From: an uncultured Psychromonas sp.
Lineage (GTDB): Bacteria > Pseudomonadota > Gammaproteobacteria > Enterobacterales > Psychromonadaceae
Direction of reading: 5' to 3'
Length of the DNA: 64,000 nucleotides
Assembly: GCF_947489755.1 (NCBI RefSeq)
Contig: NZ_CANLFB010000007.1
Span: forward strand, 1 to 64,000
Positions 44,306-52,850 of this stretch are shown piece after piece. Both the position numbers and the translations under genes were made by a program. Every line of letters begins with the position of its first letter. Position 1 is the stretch's first letter. The notes beneath the pieces are model-generated. The model was not told the DNA's origin and did no database searches. It worked only from the letters and a program-made list of their open reading frames with translations.

Positions 44306-44599
44306 AATAAATAGATTTATCCTATATTAAAAACAGATCTGGTTAGGCGATGAATGATGTCTACGATTGTTTCTGTGATTTGTATTTTTTGCTTTAATCG
44401 CAGAGTATTTTCTGTGTCAATTAGCATGGTTTGAGCAGTTAAAGTAACTCGTCAATACGCTACAAGCTTACGGGTGTTTTTTTGTACTGTAAAATTTAAG
44501 TCTATTTATTGGATTCTTTAGTGATTAGGTTGATTTGATCCTATTGAATCATGTTCTTTCCAAGCTCTGTCCTTCTTCCTTTTTTGTTTAGGAAATGTA

Positions 44600-45523
44600 A
44601 TGACAGGTATTATCTTTATTTTTTTCGCGTGCCTACTTTGGGCCGCAGATACATTAATTCGCTATCCTTTGCTGTTTGGTGGTTCCAGTGCGCAACAAAT
44701 AGTGTTATTTGAACACTTAATTGTATTTGTTGTACTGATTGGTATTTTTGTATTTAAGCGTCGTAAACCAAGCTTTTTAAGTCGCGGAACCTTACTACCA
44801 TTTATTGTGATTGGTGTATTTGGCTCTGCTCTTGGCACATTAGCTTTTACCGAAGCTTTCTATCTCGCTAATCCCACCGTGGTTATTTTATTGCAAAAGC
44901 TACAGCCTTTAGTGGCTGTGACCTTAGCTTGCGTCTTATTAAAAGAACAAATCAACCCTCGCTTCTTTTTCTGGTTAGGCCTTGCTTTATTAGGTAGCTT
45001 ATTACTTATTTGGCCAGATTTACAAATACTCTCTGCTAGTTTTAAAGAAGGTAATATAGAGCATAATAACAATGCGATATTAGGTTACGGATTGGCTTTA
45101 TTTGCTGTGGTTAGTTGGGGATGTGCAACAGTGTTCGGTAAAAAACTCAGCACCAAAGGATTAGATAGCATCGACTTAATGGCGGGGCGCTTTAGTTTCG
45201 GGTTATTGGGTATGTTGCCTTTTGCCTTTATGACACCAACATTAATCACCACAATTGAGATAAGTATATTACAAAAAATCGCGATACTGGCTTTGCTATC
45301 AGGTGTGTTAGGGATGTATTTTTATTATCAAGGCCTAAAACGCATTCCTGCTCATTGGGCGACATTAGCTGAAATGTTTTTCCCTGTCGCGGCTATTTTT
45401 ATCAACTGGTTATTTTTAAGTGTAGAAATGACACAAATTCAATTGCTGGGAGCTGTTACGTTAATTGCTGCGAGTACCATGGTGCAACGAAAACCAATGG
45501 AGAAAACGATTAAAGCTGCTTAA
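44600..45523 (+). CDS. ribN: EamA/DMT transporter under FMN riboswitch, probable riboflavin importer RibN
   Basis: A 307-residue drug/metabolite transporter with ten predicted spans and two EamA repeats (about residues 1-135 and 150-295). Recognisable features are ACLLWAADTLIRYPLL, GSALGTLAFTEAFYLANPTV and the second repeat GLALFAVVSWGCATVFGKK. The FMN riboswitch directly upstream is the main reason for the assignment: RibN-type riboflavin importers are EamA proteins under such riboswitches in Vibrio and others. A different flavin-related substrate is possible. A GGAAATGTA site precedes the ATG. Confidence 0.75.
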   Translation: MTGIIFIFFACLLWAADTLIRYPLLFGGSSAQQIVLFEHLIVFVVLIGIFVFKRRKPSFLSRGTLLPFIVIGVFGSALGTLAFTEAFYLANPTVVILLQKLQPLVAVTLACVLLKEQINPRFFFWLGLALLGSLLLIWPDLQILSASFKEGNIEHNNNAILGYGLALFAVVSWGCATVFGKKLSTKGLDSIDLMAGRFSFGLLGMLPFAFMTPTLITTIEISILQKIAILALLSGVLGMYFYYQGLKRIPAHWATLAEMFFPVAAIFINWLFLSVEMTQIQLLGAVTLIAASTMVQRKPMEKTIKAA

Positions 45524-45534
45524 TAGTTAACTTC

Positions 45535-45630
45535 TGTTCGGGGTAAGCAAAGCGACACTGCACTGTAGGCTTTAAATGTAACTGATTCATTTTAAGTTAA
45601 ATTACGCTTTTATTAACCAGAATCGAGTTA
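45535..45630. repeat. MITE-like dispersed repeat, copy B
   Basis: The second copy of the repeat at 42718-42813, in the same orientation, with terminal parts GTAAGCAAAGCG (45543-45554) and CGCTTTTATTAACCAGAAT (45605-45623). It lies after ribN, so the two copies bracket the pheC-like gene, the riboswitch and ribN. The internal part has diverged more than the ends, which points to selection or function in the ends. Confidence 0.55.
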
Positions 45631-45642
45631 GCATGTCTATAT

Positions 45643-45671
45643 TTAGGCTCTTTGAATAAAAAAGAGCCTAA
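45643..45671. terminator. Perfect hairpin without T tract
   Basis: TTAGGCTCTTT (45643-45653) and AAAGAGCCTAA (45661-45671) form an 11-bp stem with a seven-base loop. It is a strong structure, but it lacks a downstream T tract; it may still help stop or protect the ribN transcript. Confidence 0.5.
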
Positions 45672-45850
45672 CACGTTATTTTAACTACCTTTCATCCTCA
45701 ATACTGATTACGATTTCCTTATTTAAAAATCTATTTTTAGCTTACCACATCAAGTATTTCGACTTACTCAAGTCGATTATTGTACTTTGCACGGTGTTTG
45801 CACATTTAATCGTTATTATTGCTCAAATTTAATTAATTTGAGCTAAAAAC

Positions 45851-46813
45851 ATGCAAAATTATGATATTAAAGCAGGACAAATATTAAAAAAATCGTCTGG
45901 TATTCTTATTGCTTTTTCATTATTTGCATGCGATTCAGGCGTTGAAACTACCACTGAAACAACTACAACGATTGACTCTGTAACAGAATCTACAGAGGGG
46001 GTTTTATGTGACTACTCATACAGTGAATATAACGGCTCAGAGTCAGTGCAGGCAACAAGTACATCAAACTGGAGTTGCAGTAGCAATAGTCGTGATTTAG
46101 TGGCAAATGGTATCCCTGACCATGATGTCGGAGAGTTTCCAAACGAAGATAACCCTAACTCTATTTATGAACAATCAGTCAGTGAAAGCTTTACCTTGGA
46201 GCCTGTTGAAACAACCGGGTCGACGACATTAGGTGGTCCGCGTGGCAATATTGGTGTGGTGTTAAATGGCATTAAAATTGATGCTGGCACAGCCGGTAGT
46301 TGTGATGACTCAGGAGATAGCTGTAGCTTAGTTGATAACAGTGGCAACTGGAGTATTGAAGCATTAGGGCAAGATGCATTTGATTTTGGTACTGATGCTA
46401 ATAATGCGCATGTTCAACCAGATGGGACTTATCATTATCACGGTATGCCTGAAGGCTTTATTACACTTCAAGGTGGCAATGGCTCAACTATGACATTAAT
46501 AGGTTGGGCCGCTGACGGTTTCCCTGTTTATGCACGTTATGGTTATTCCGATACAGATGATGCAACATCAGAGATTAAACTGATCACTGGTAGTTACCAG
46601 CTTATTAGCGACATTAGCGATAGTCGACCATCTTCTGATATTTATTCACTTGGCTCGTTTTTACAGGACTGGGAATATGTAGAAGGTTCAGGCGATCTCG
46701 ATGAGTGTAATGGACGCGTAGGTGTTACGCCGGAGTTTCCTGCTGGAATTTACCACTACTATGCTACGGACAGTTACCCATACTTTCAACGTTGCGTAAA
46801 AGGTCAGCTCTAA
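45851..46813 (+). CDS. YHYH-domain lipoprotein-like secreted protein
   Basis: A 320-residue protein. The N-terminus is basic and then hydrophobic (SSGILIAFSLFACDSG); the Cys in LFAC forms a plausible lipobox, so it is probably a surface or periplasmic lipoprotein. After a Thr-rich linker, the YHYH domain is recognised by GPRGNIGVVLNGIKID, NAHVQPDGTYHYHGMPEG (His cluster), GWAADGFPVYARYGYSD and a C-terminal GIYHYYATDSYPYFQRC. Many acidic residues and paired cysteines suggest metal binding outside the cell. Function is unknown. The ATG lacks a good site; its start is the least certain point. Confidence 0.8.
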   Translation: MQNYDIKAGQILKKSSGILIAFSLFACDSGVETTTETTTTIDSVTESTEGVLCDYSYSEYNGSESVQATSTSNWSCSSNSRDLVANGIPDHDVGEFPNEDNPNSIYEQSVSESFTLEPVETTGSTTLGGPRGNIGVVLNGIKIDAGTAGSCDDSGDSCSLVDNSGNWSIEALGQDAFDFGTDANNAHVQPDGTYHYHGMPEGFITLQGGNGSTMTLIGWAADGFPVYARYGYSDTDDATSEIKLITGSYQLISDISDSRPSSDIYSLGSFLQDWEYVEGSGDLDECNGRVGVTPEFPAGIYHYYATDSYPYFQRCVKGQL

Positions 46814-46890
46814 CCTTATTAGTGAGCTTTAAATAGACAAGCATCACCTTAAAACTAATTGTAAACATCACCTGAAAAATGTGAGATAAA

Positions 46891-47418
46891 ATGAAGTCCT
46901 TGAAAAAAATATTAATAAATGTCGCGAGCCTTAGCCTTTTAATTATTCCTATGATGGGGTCAGCTCACTTAATGGTTGCTGAAAATGGGACGTTAAACTT
47001 TGTTGATGAGAATGTTTATGTTGTTTTATCATTACCTATCTCAGCTTTTAAAGGGGTTGACGACGATAACGATGGGCATGTTTCACTGAAAGAGTTTAAT
47101 GAACACAGAACAGAAATCAGTGCGAATATTATGCATAATATTTATTTATCTGACGTGAGCAATAAGTTTAATATTGATGGTTTATTACTTAATCCAACAG
47201 TATCACATGAAAATACTACTGAAATAGATGAATTGACTATTATGGGACGTTACTCCTTACCAACACCTGATACCAAGGTGAGCTTTAGTGTAAAACTGTT
47301 TAGTGGGCATAAAAAGCTGCAACATTACGACATTACAGCTACTAATAAAAAACAAGCGCTTCACAATAAGTTTCAACTTAATCCAACAACACCTACTACG
47401 ATTGTATTTAAAAAATAG
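46891..47418 (+). CDS. Small secreted protein with one EF-hand
   Basis: A 175-residue exported protein (signal peptide ending GSA, then HLMVAENG). One calcium-binding EF-hand loop is clear: DDDNDGHVSLKEF (near residues 56-68). The remainder is beta-rich (VYVVLSLPISAF and YSLPTPDTKVSFSVKL). I do not recognise a family. It lies 77 bases after the YHYH gene on the same strand, so the two may form one operon, probably for a calcium- or metal-dependent exported function. Confidence 0.7.
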   Translation: MKSLKKILINVASLSLLIIPMMGSAHLMVAENGTLNFVDENVYVVLSLPISAFKGVDDDNDGHVSLKEFNEHRTEISANIMHNIYLSDVSNKFNIDGLLLNPTVSHENTTEIDELTIMGRYSLPTPDTKVSFSVKLFSGHKKLQHYDITATNKKQALHNKFQLNPTTPTTIVFKK

Positions 47419-47485
47419 TAAAGCAGAACACGTTTGAGCTTATTATTTTATCGTCAGCTTATTACTTTAAGGGACGTGGCTTTTT

Positions 47486-47575
47486 ATGTTTGGCAGATTC
47501 AACTTTGAAGTGGGTAACGACCAAGCAGCTAACGTTACCATATCTTCAGCTATTAATTTGGCTGGCGTTTTATAA
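47486..47575 (+). CDS. Possible 29-residue small protein or gene remnant
   Basis: An ATG frame encoding MFGRFNFEVGNDQAANVT and 11 more residues ends with TAA at 47573-47575. AAGGGA lies about 12 bases upstream. The composition looks protein-like and differs from the AT-rich surroundings, but the size is small and no family is recognised. It could equally be a remnant of a lost gene. Confidence 0.28.
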   Translation: MFGRFNFEVGNDQAANVTISSAINLAGVL

Positions 47576-47619
47576 TTAAGTTTTTAGTCTGCTATTTAAT
47601 TCCACCATCACTCTTTCAA

Positions 47620-50600
47620 TTAATGATTCTGATTATTGTTCCAAGTTTCCAACAAAATAGGAATGTCTTGCGCTGCGACGGGTTTAGAAAATAGATAACC
47701 TTGCAGCTCTTCGCAATCTAGTTCCTTTAAAAAATCCCATTGCTCTTGTGTTTCTACTCCTTCTGCAATGACTTTTAATTTAAGTCCCTTAGACATCATA
47801 ATAATTGCTGGAACAATACTCGCGTTCTCTTGGTTATTAGCGCAATCATGAATAAATGAACGGTCAATTTTTATAATATCTACCGGTATTTTATGAAGGC
47901 AACTTAAAGAGGCATAGCCTGTTCCAAAGTCATCAATGGCGATTGTAAAACCATAATCGGATAATTGTTGTAAGGTCGTTTGTGCTTTTTGATGATTATC
48001 AAACACTGCATTTTCTGTAATTTCTAATGTAATGGTGCTTGGATCTATTTGCCTTTCTTCAAGTATATTAATGAACTCAATCGCCAAATTTTTATTTTGA
48101 AATTGTTTGGCTGACACATTGATAGAGCATTTTAAGTGAATGCCTGAACTGATCCATTTTTGTTGTTGTATGCAGGCATTTTTAAAAACACGGAGTCCAA
48201 TTTCTTCAATTAATCCAGCTTCTTCCGCTAATGGGATAAATTCTTGTGGATTAAGGCCATGATACTTTTCTGCGGGTAAACGGAGCAATGCTTCGACACC
48301 ACATATTTCACCGGTACTGCTTTTAACTTGTGGTTGGTATACAAGAAAAAAATCATTTTCACGCAGTGCTGTATGTAAGGTATGACGGATCTTTGCCGTT
48401 CGATTAAGTGAATCTTCCAACCCTTGTTGATAAAAAGAAAATTGATTTTTACCACTGTGCTTCGACAGATACATTGCCTTATCAGCTCTCTGCAATAAGA
48501 TATCTGATTGTTCACCATGCTCAGGGAATAGTGCGATACCAATACTGGCGCTAATAAAAGCAACTTGTTCTTTAATGGTCACTGGGACTGATAATGTTTT
48601 TACGATTTCTCTAGCAATGTCCGCTGTAAATTGGTCATGCTCAATATTCGGTAGTATCAGAATAAACTCATCGCCAGCAAAGCGAGCTAATATGTCCTCA
48701 CTTCGTAAACATTTTTTTAATCGTTTACTTACTTCTATTAATAATAGATCACCACCATCATGCCCTAATGAATCATTCACTAATTTAAATCCATCAAGAT
48801 CGATAAATAGCAAAGCAAATTCACATTGTTGCCGTGTTGATGTTGAGATCATTCTGTTCAAGTGTTCATTGAATAACACACGATTGGGTAAGTTGGTTAG
48901 AGGGTCTTGATACGCAAGCATTCTAATACGTGCTTGTTGTGCTTTAAGCTCTGAAATATCTTTATAAGCACCACGATAGCCAATGGTTTTTCCATGTTTA
49001 ACAATAGGGTTACCTGTCGCTAGCAGTACTTTCTCACTGCCGTCTTTGTGCTGGTAACGTGTTTCAAGACCTGTTAATTGATCTTGATTTTGCATTGATT
49101 TTATTAGCTTTTGTAATTCATCTGTAGAGTGTTTAGCGATGAAATGTGTCATAGGCTGATCAATAATTTCTTCACGAGAATAACCTAATACTTGTTCGAC
49201 CCCATCTGAGCTGTATTTAAAACGTGTTTCTGTATCAATTTCCCAGAGCCAGTCTGAAGCACTATGTGCAATATCACTAAACTTCTCTTCAGCTTCACTT
49301 AAGTGACTGACGTGAATTTGATTTTTTAAAGCAGATGAGAATAGAGTGAGTAGCCCCTCATATATAACACCTTTACGTACAGCAAGGTCTAATATACAAG
49401 TGCCAATAAAGTCTTTTTTAAAAGATAACGGCATAATAACTAAAGCAAATAATGGGTTATCGCTGTTAATATCGGGTGGAATTAATGCTGAGGCAGGGTA
49501 AGGTGTTTTAGATATCGCCAAGCGTTGCTTATCATGCATTGCAAACACACAATTCAATCGTGTTTTATTTTCACCTAAGTCTTCAAAAATACTGATATAA
49601 CAATCATTAAAATTTAAGCCCTGTTGTAATTGCAGTGCTATTTCATCAAAATTGAGCTCTGAATTTAATTGAATGCCGATTTCTCTCATCGTGCCTAGCT
49701 GTTGCTCTGTTTCAAAGCTGCGATAGTGGCCTGCTTTTACATGGCATTGTTGTACTATTTTAAATAGATCACTCACAATATTGAGCGATTTACTTTTGTT
49801 TTCAATATTTTCAATTGATTGTATGAGTCGATGATGGATGACTTGCGTAAGTTGACCCCATAAGAATATTTGGTCTGTTTTTAACGTTGATTCTAATAGG
49901 TCACTAAAGTAATCAATTAACAGGTTACTTTTTTGATCTGCTAAGTCCGTTAGGAGCATAGTTGATAATGTAGAGGCAATATCATGGGGAACATATTCAC
50001 GTTGGTCTGATGGAAGATGGTTAATGACTTGTGCTAACTCCATGTGAATATTTTCTATTGTTAGCATTTTTTCAGAATGTTCTGTGTTAACAGAGTTAGA
50101 TGATTGAGATAACCCCATATCAGCTTGATGACACCCACAAGATTGTCTTACGATTAATGAGGTCGGCAGTACCGTATTGTCGGTGATGGCCTTTCCATCA
50201 ATGATGTCGATTATTTTTTTAGCAGCATACCATCCAAGATCATAGGTAGGTTCAATAATACTGGTTAGTGGCGGATCTGCAAAAAGACTGGTCATATTAC
50301 CCATACTACCTGTCACGATAATATCTTCTGGTACTTTTATACCTTTCTTTTTTAACAACGAGATGATTGAAATAGCTTGGCTATCAGTACTGACTACAAT
50401 GGCTTGAGGCCATTCTTGCTTGGGTTTGTCTAGTAGTTCATCAAGTCCTGGTATTGGGGCATTAGTGGACATATCGCTGGTGATATACATGCCAGGGTCA
50501 AAACGTATTCCTTCATTTTCTAGCGTCGCTTCAAAAAGTTGTTTCTTGCGTTGGCTAGAAAGGTGTTCTCCTGTTGGGCCAGCGAAAGCAAAACGCTGAA

Positions 50601-51012
50601 CATGATGCTGAGTGATCAAGTGAGTAACTAAATCTTCAATGCCTTGCTGAGGACTATAACCCACATCGAGGTAACCTGGGATAGAACTGGTCACGGTGAT
50701 CACAGGAATATGAGAAAACTGCTTTAAAAATAGCAATTGTTGTTCCAATGAAATAAAGCGACTCAGCGCACCCATAGGAATAATTAAACCATCAATTGCA
50801 TCTTTATCAAGCAGCTCAAATATTCGGTCTCGAGACATATTAGTTTTAGCTGGTTTAGCAAATTCAGCTCCGCTAAAACAGAGAATATTATATTGGTGTT
50901 GTTGGGCGTAATCTTTCGCACCAAAAATAATACCTTCAGAAAATGGGGTTGCCATCATATTGGTTAATATTGCGATGGTCGGGAAGTTATTCTTTAGAAG
51001 GCTCATATTCAT
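47620..51012 (-). CDS. LacI-type sensor/GAF/PAS/GGDEF/EAL cyclic-di-GMP protein
   Basis: A 1130-residue signalling protein. Residues 1-300 form a LacI/PurR-type periplasmic-binding fold without a DNA-binding HTH (TIAILTNMMATPFSEGII; ending TSLIVRQSCGCH). A helical linker and GAF-like region lie at about 430-560, a PAS domain at about 570-690 (SASDWLWEIDTETRF), GGDEF at about 700-860 with AGDEF in place of GGDEF (RFAGDEFILIL), and EAL at about 885-1120 with EALLRLP. There is no signal peptide or membrane span, so it senses a cytoplasmic ligand, likely a sugar or nucleoside. AGDEF is usually still active for c-di-GMP synthesis, and EAL residues (ITENAVFD, AIDDFGTGYASL) look intact, so it may be bifunctional. 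Confidence 0.92.
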   Translation of the reverse strand: MNMSLLKNNFPTIAILTNMMATPFSEGIIFGAKDYAQQHQYNILCFSGAEFAKPAKTNMSRDRIFELLDKDAIDGLIIPMGALSRFISLEQQLLFLKQFSHIPVITVTSSIPGYLDVGYSPQQGIEDLVTHLITQHHVQRFAFAGPTGEHLSSQRKKQLFEATLENEGIRFDPGMYITSDMSTNAPIPGLDELLDKPKQEWPQAIVVSTDSQAISIISLLKKKGIKVPEDIIVTGSMGNMTSLFADPPLTSIIEPTYDLGWYAAKKIIDIIDGKAITDNTVLPTSLIVRQSCGCHQADMGLSQSSNSVNTEHSEKMLTIENIHMELAQVINHLPSDQREYVPHDIASTLSTMLLTDLADQKSNLLIDYFSDLLESTLKTDQIFLWGQLTQVIHHRLIQSIENIENKSKSLNIVSDLFKIVQQCHVKAGHYRSFETEQQLGTMREIGIQLNSELNFDEIALQLQQGLNFNDCYISIFEDLGENKTRLNCVFAMHDKQRLAISKTPYPASALIPPDINSDNPLFALVIMPLSFKKDFIGTCILDLAVRKGVIYEGLLTLFSSALKNQIHVSHLSEAEEKFSDIAHSASDWLWEIDTETRFKYSSDGVEQVLGYSREEIIDQPMTHFIAKHSTDELQKLIKSMQNQDQLTGLETRYQHKDGSEKVLLATGNPIVKHGKTIGYRGAYKDISELKAQQARIRMLAYQDPLTNLPNRVLFNEHLNRMISTSTRQQCEFALLFIDLDGFKLVNDSLGHDGGDLLLIEVSKRLKKCLRSEDILARFAGDEFILILPNIEHDQFTADIAREIVKTLSVPVTIKEQVAFISASIGIALFPEHGEQSDILLQRADKAMYLSKHSGKNQFSFYQQGLEDSLNRTAKIRHTLHTALRENDFFLVYQPQVKSSTGEICGVEALLRLPAEKYHGLNPQEFIPLAEEAGLIEEIGLRVFKNACIQQQKWISSGIHLKCSINVSAKQFQNKNLAIEFINILEERQIDPSTITLEITENAVFDNHQKAQTTLQQLSDYGFTIAIDDFGTGYASLSCLHKIPVDIIKIDRSFIHDCANNQENASIVPAIIMMSKGLKLKVIAEGVETQEQWDFLKELDCEELQGYLFSKPVAAQDIPILLETWNNNQNH

Positions 51013-51494
51013 TTAATCACCTGAAATGAATATCTGCTTACTTTCTGTTGATAGTTGTTAATACCCACCACAATAATCATATCTCTATCCTTGAGTTTTT
51101 GAATTTTTTAATGAATCCGTTCACTTCCTGTGAACGTTTAAACGGTTAGTGGCATAAAAGTATCGAGGTTATCTTTTAGGATCTTTAATTAACGTGAGTG
51201 CTTTATTAACTGACTAATCAATTAACCAGCTAACCAACCAATCAACTAACCAATTAACCAATTAACCAATTAACCAATTAATCAACTAACTAATAACTCA
51301 TCTATCCATTAAACTGCTTTGGTTTATATTAACACGAGACTCTGAACGTGGTGCACATGACGATACAATTAATTCATTACAATTTTATATATATATTAAT
51401 TGTTTAAACTTTACTAAACAATTCGTTATTAAGAGATTAAAGTATGAAGTGCATGTTTGAATGCTATAAATTTGAATACTAATAGAGGATAAAA
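51013..51494. other. Intergenic region with short tandem repeats
   Basis: No gene is seen in this 482-base gap. It includes the TTAACC-rich repeat array at 51210-51290 and a run of alternating TA at about 51385-51397. The promoters for the divergent signalling gene and the VOC gene must lie here. Confidence 0.5.
51210..51292. repeat. Degenerate 8-base tandem repeat (AATTAACC)
   Basis: The unit AATTAACC occurs in at least four exact consecutive copies (about 51249-51278) within a longer degenerate array of AATCAACT, AGCTAACC and AACTAACT-type units. It lies directly upstream of both divergent genes. Confidence 0.75.
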
Positions 51495-51878
51495 ATGTTT
51501 AGTCATGTCGTATTGGGTACAAATAATATTGAAAAATCAAAAAAATTCTATGATGCTACTATGGCTGTTTTAGGTTATTCCGAAGGTGTAATCGATGAAA
51601 AAGGGCGTTGTTTTTATTTCACTTCAGAGGGCGTTTTAGGGCTTACTTTGCCTATAAATGGTGAACCAGCAACCATTAGTAATGGCATGACAATAGGTTT
51701 TAAAGTAGCGAGTCCAGAAGTCGGTAACCAATGGCACGCTGTTGGAATTGCTCATGGTGGTGTTGCTTGCGAAGAACCGCCTGGTCTTCGCGTTGGCCCG
51801 ACTAAAACATTATACCTTGCTTATTTACGCGATCCATCAGGTAATAAAATTTGTGTCGCTCATATTTTACCTAGTTAA
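51495..51878 (+). CDS. VOC (glyoxalase/dioxygenase-like) family protein
   Basis: A 127-residue single-domain VOC protein. It opens FSHVVLGTNNIEKSKKFYDA, the typical first beta-alpha unit with His3 as a possible metal ligand, and ends LAYLRDPSGNKICVAH, with PSGNK being the standard close. Glyoxalase-like proteins bind metals and act on varied substrates; nothing in the sequence fixes this one. AGAGGAT precedes the ATG. Confidence 0.85.
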   Translation: MFSHVVLGTNNIEKSKKFYDATMAVLGYSEGVIDEKGRCFYFTSEGVLGLTLPINGEPATISNGMTIGFKVASPEVGNQWHAVGIAHGGVACEEPPGLRVGPTKTLYLAYLRDPSGNKICVAHILPS

Positions 51879-52083
51879 AATAAATGAGTGCCAACTATCT
51901 TGAAAAACACCGCCTAACTAAAGTGGTGGGATTTTCCTGACTAAAATGAATGGGCGTTAATATTGAGTCATTTTTGTTTGAATCATTTTTGTACTTGTTT
52001 ATTAATTCCCTTTTTAATGGGTTCACTGATTGAATCATCGACCTAATAAATAACTGATAACTTAATAAAAGGAGATTGTTTTT

Positions 52084-52707
52084 ATGTCAGAGACTGCATT
52101 AAAAAAAATAGAAATATTAACTCAACACCGTTGGTTTGAAGATGCAATGGCGATATTAATCGGCACTAGTTTAGTCTCTTTTGGTGTGGTGTTTTTAAAG
52201 CATGCAGGGCTTTTAACGGGCGGTACAGCAGGGTTGTCACTTTTAATTCACTATAAACTTGAGATTCAATTTGGTTTAGTCTTTTTTCTCATTAATTTAC
52301 CCTTTTATTACTTTGCGCTGCGTCGTATGGGCTGGGTGTTTACGCTTAAAACATTTGTGGCTGTATTCCTTGTGTCGACGTTCTCATCGTTACATGGCAA
52401 GTTTATTGATATCCAATCGCTTAATGCAGTTTATGCGGCTATCTTTGGTGGTTTTCTGTTTGGTGTCGGGTTTATTATTTTATTTCGTCATAAAGCCAGT
52501 TTAGGTGGATTCAATATTTTAGCCTTGTACCTACAAGATAAATATTCGATTAAAGCGGGGTGGTTGTTAATGGGAGCTGACCTGACGATTATGTTGATTT
52601 CATTGTCTGTCGTGTCGTTTTATCAGCTAGTGTTATCGATAGGGTGTGGGGTGGTATTGAATGTGATCATTGCATTAAATCATCGTCATGATCGTTATAA
52701 CGTATGA
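52084..52707 (+). CDS. YitT family membrane protein
   Basis: A 207-residue integral membrane protein of the YitT (DUF161) family. Features are LIGTSLVSFGVVFLKHAGLLTGGTAG (in two parts), LINLPFYYFALRRMG, GFLFGVGFIILFRHKASLGGF and about five spans. It lacks the C-terminal DUF2179 domain found in longer members. Function is unknown. AAAGGAGATTG gives a strong start. Confidence 0.87.
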   Translation: MSETALKKIEILTQHRWFEDAMAILIGTSLVSFGVVFLKHAGLLTGGTAGLSLLIHYKLEIQFGLVFFLINLPFYYFALRRMGWVFTLKTFVAVFLVSTFSSLHGKFIDIQSLNAVYAAIFGGFLFGVGFIILFRHKASLGGFNILALYLQDKYSIKAGWLLMGADLTIMLISLSVVSFYQLVLSIGCGVVLNVIIALNHRHDRYNV

Positions 52708-52756
52708 TTTTAGAATGTTGTTTTCAAGTGCTTTATTATTTTCCTTATGACTCTAA

Positions 52757-52801
52757 TTATAAACCCACTTAGATTCCATTATGATCTAAGTGGATTTATA
52801 A
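52757..52801. terminator. Long hairpin between yitT and hydrolase genes
   Basis: TTATAAA and CCACTTAGAT (52757-52774) pair with ATCTAAGTGG and TTTATAA (52784-52801), 17 pairs with a single mismatch and a nine-base loop. There is no T tract. It may act as a terminator or as an mRNA stabiliser. Confidence 0.55.
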
Positions 52802-52850
52802 CCGTAATAACTCATATACCTACTTACTTTCTAATAAAAAAGAGACTCGA

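Larger units (their letters stand above)
45524..45850. other. Intergenic region after ribN
   Basis: Contains repeat copy B and the hairpin at 45643-45671. The right half has no gene and no recognised motif; a promoter for the YHYH gene is presumed. Confidence 0.4.

Noticed and set aside
48575-48910. 111-residue open frame opposite the GGDEF region
   Set aside because: Runs antisense to the conserved GGDEF domain; composition is what codon complementarity gives.
51210-51292. CRISPR array
   Set aside because: Units are about 8 bases and directly adjoining; there are no spacers and no cas genes.
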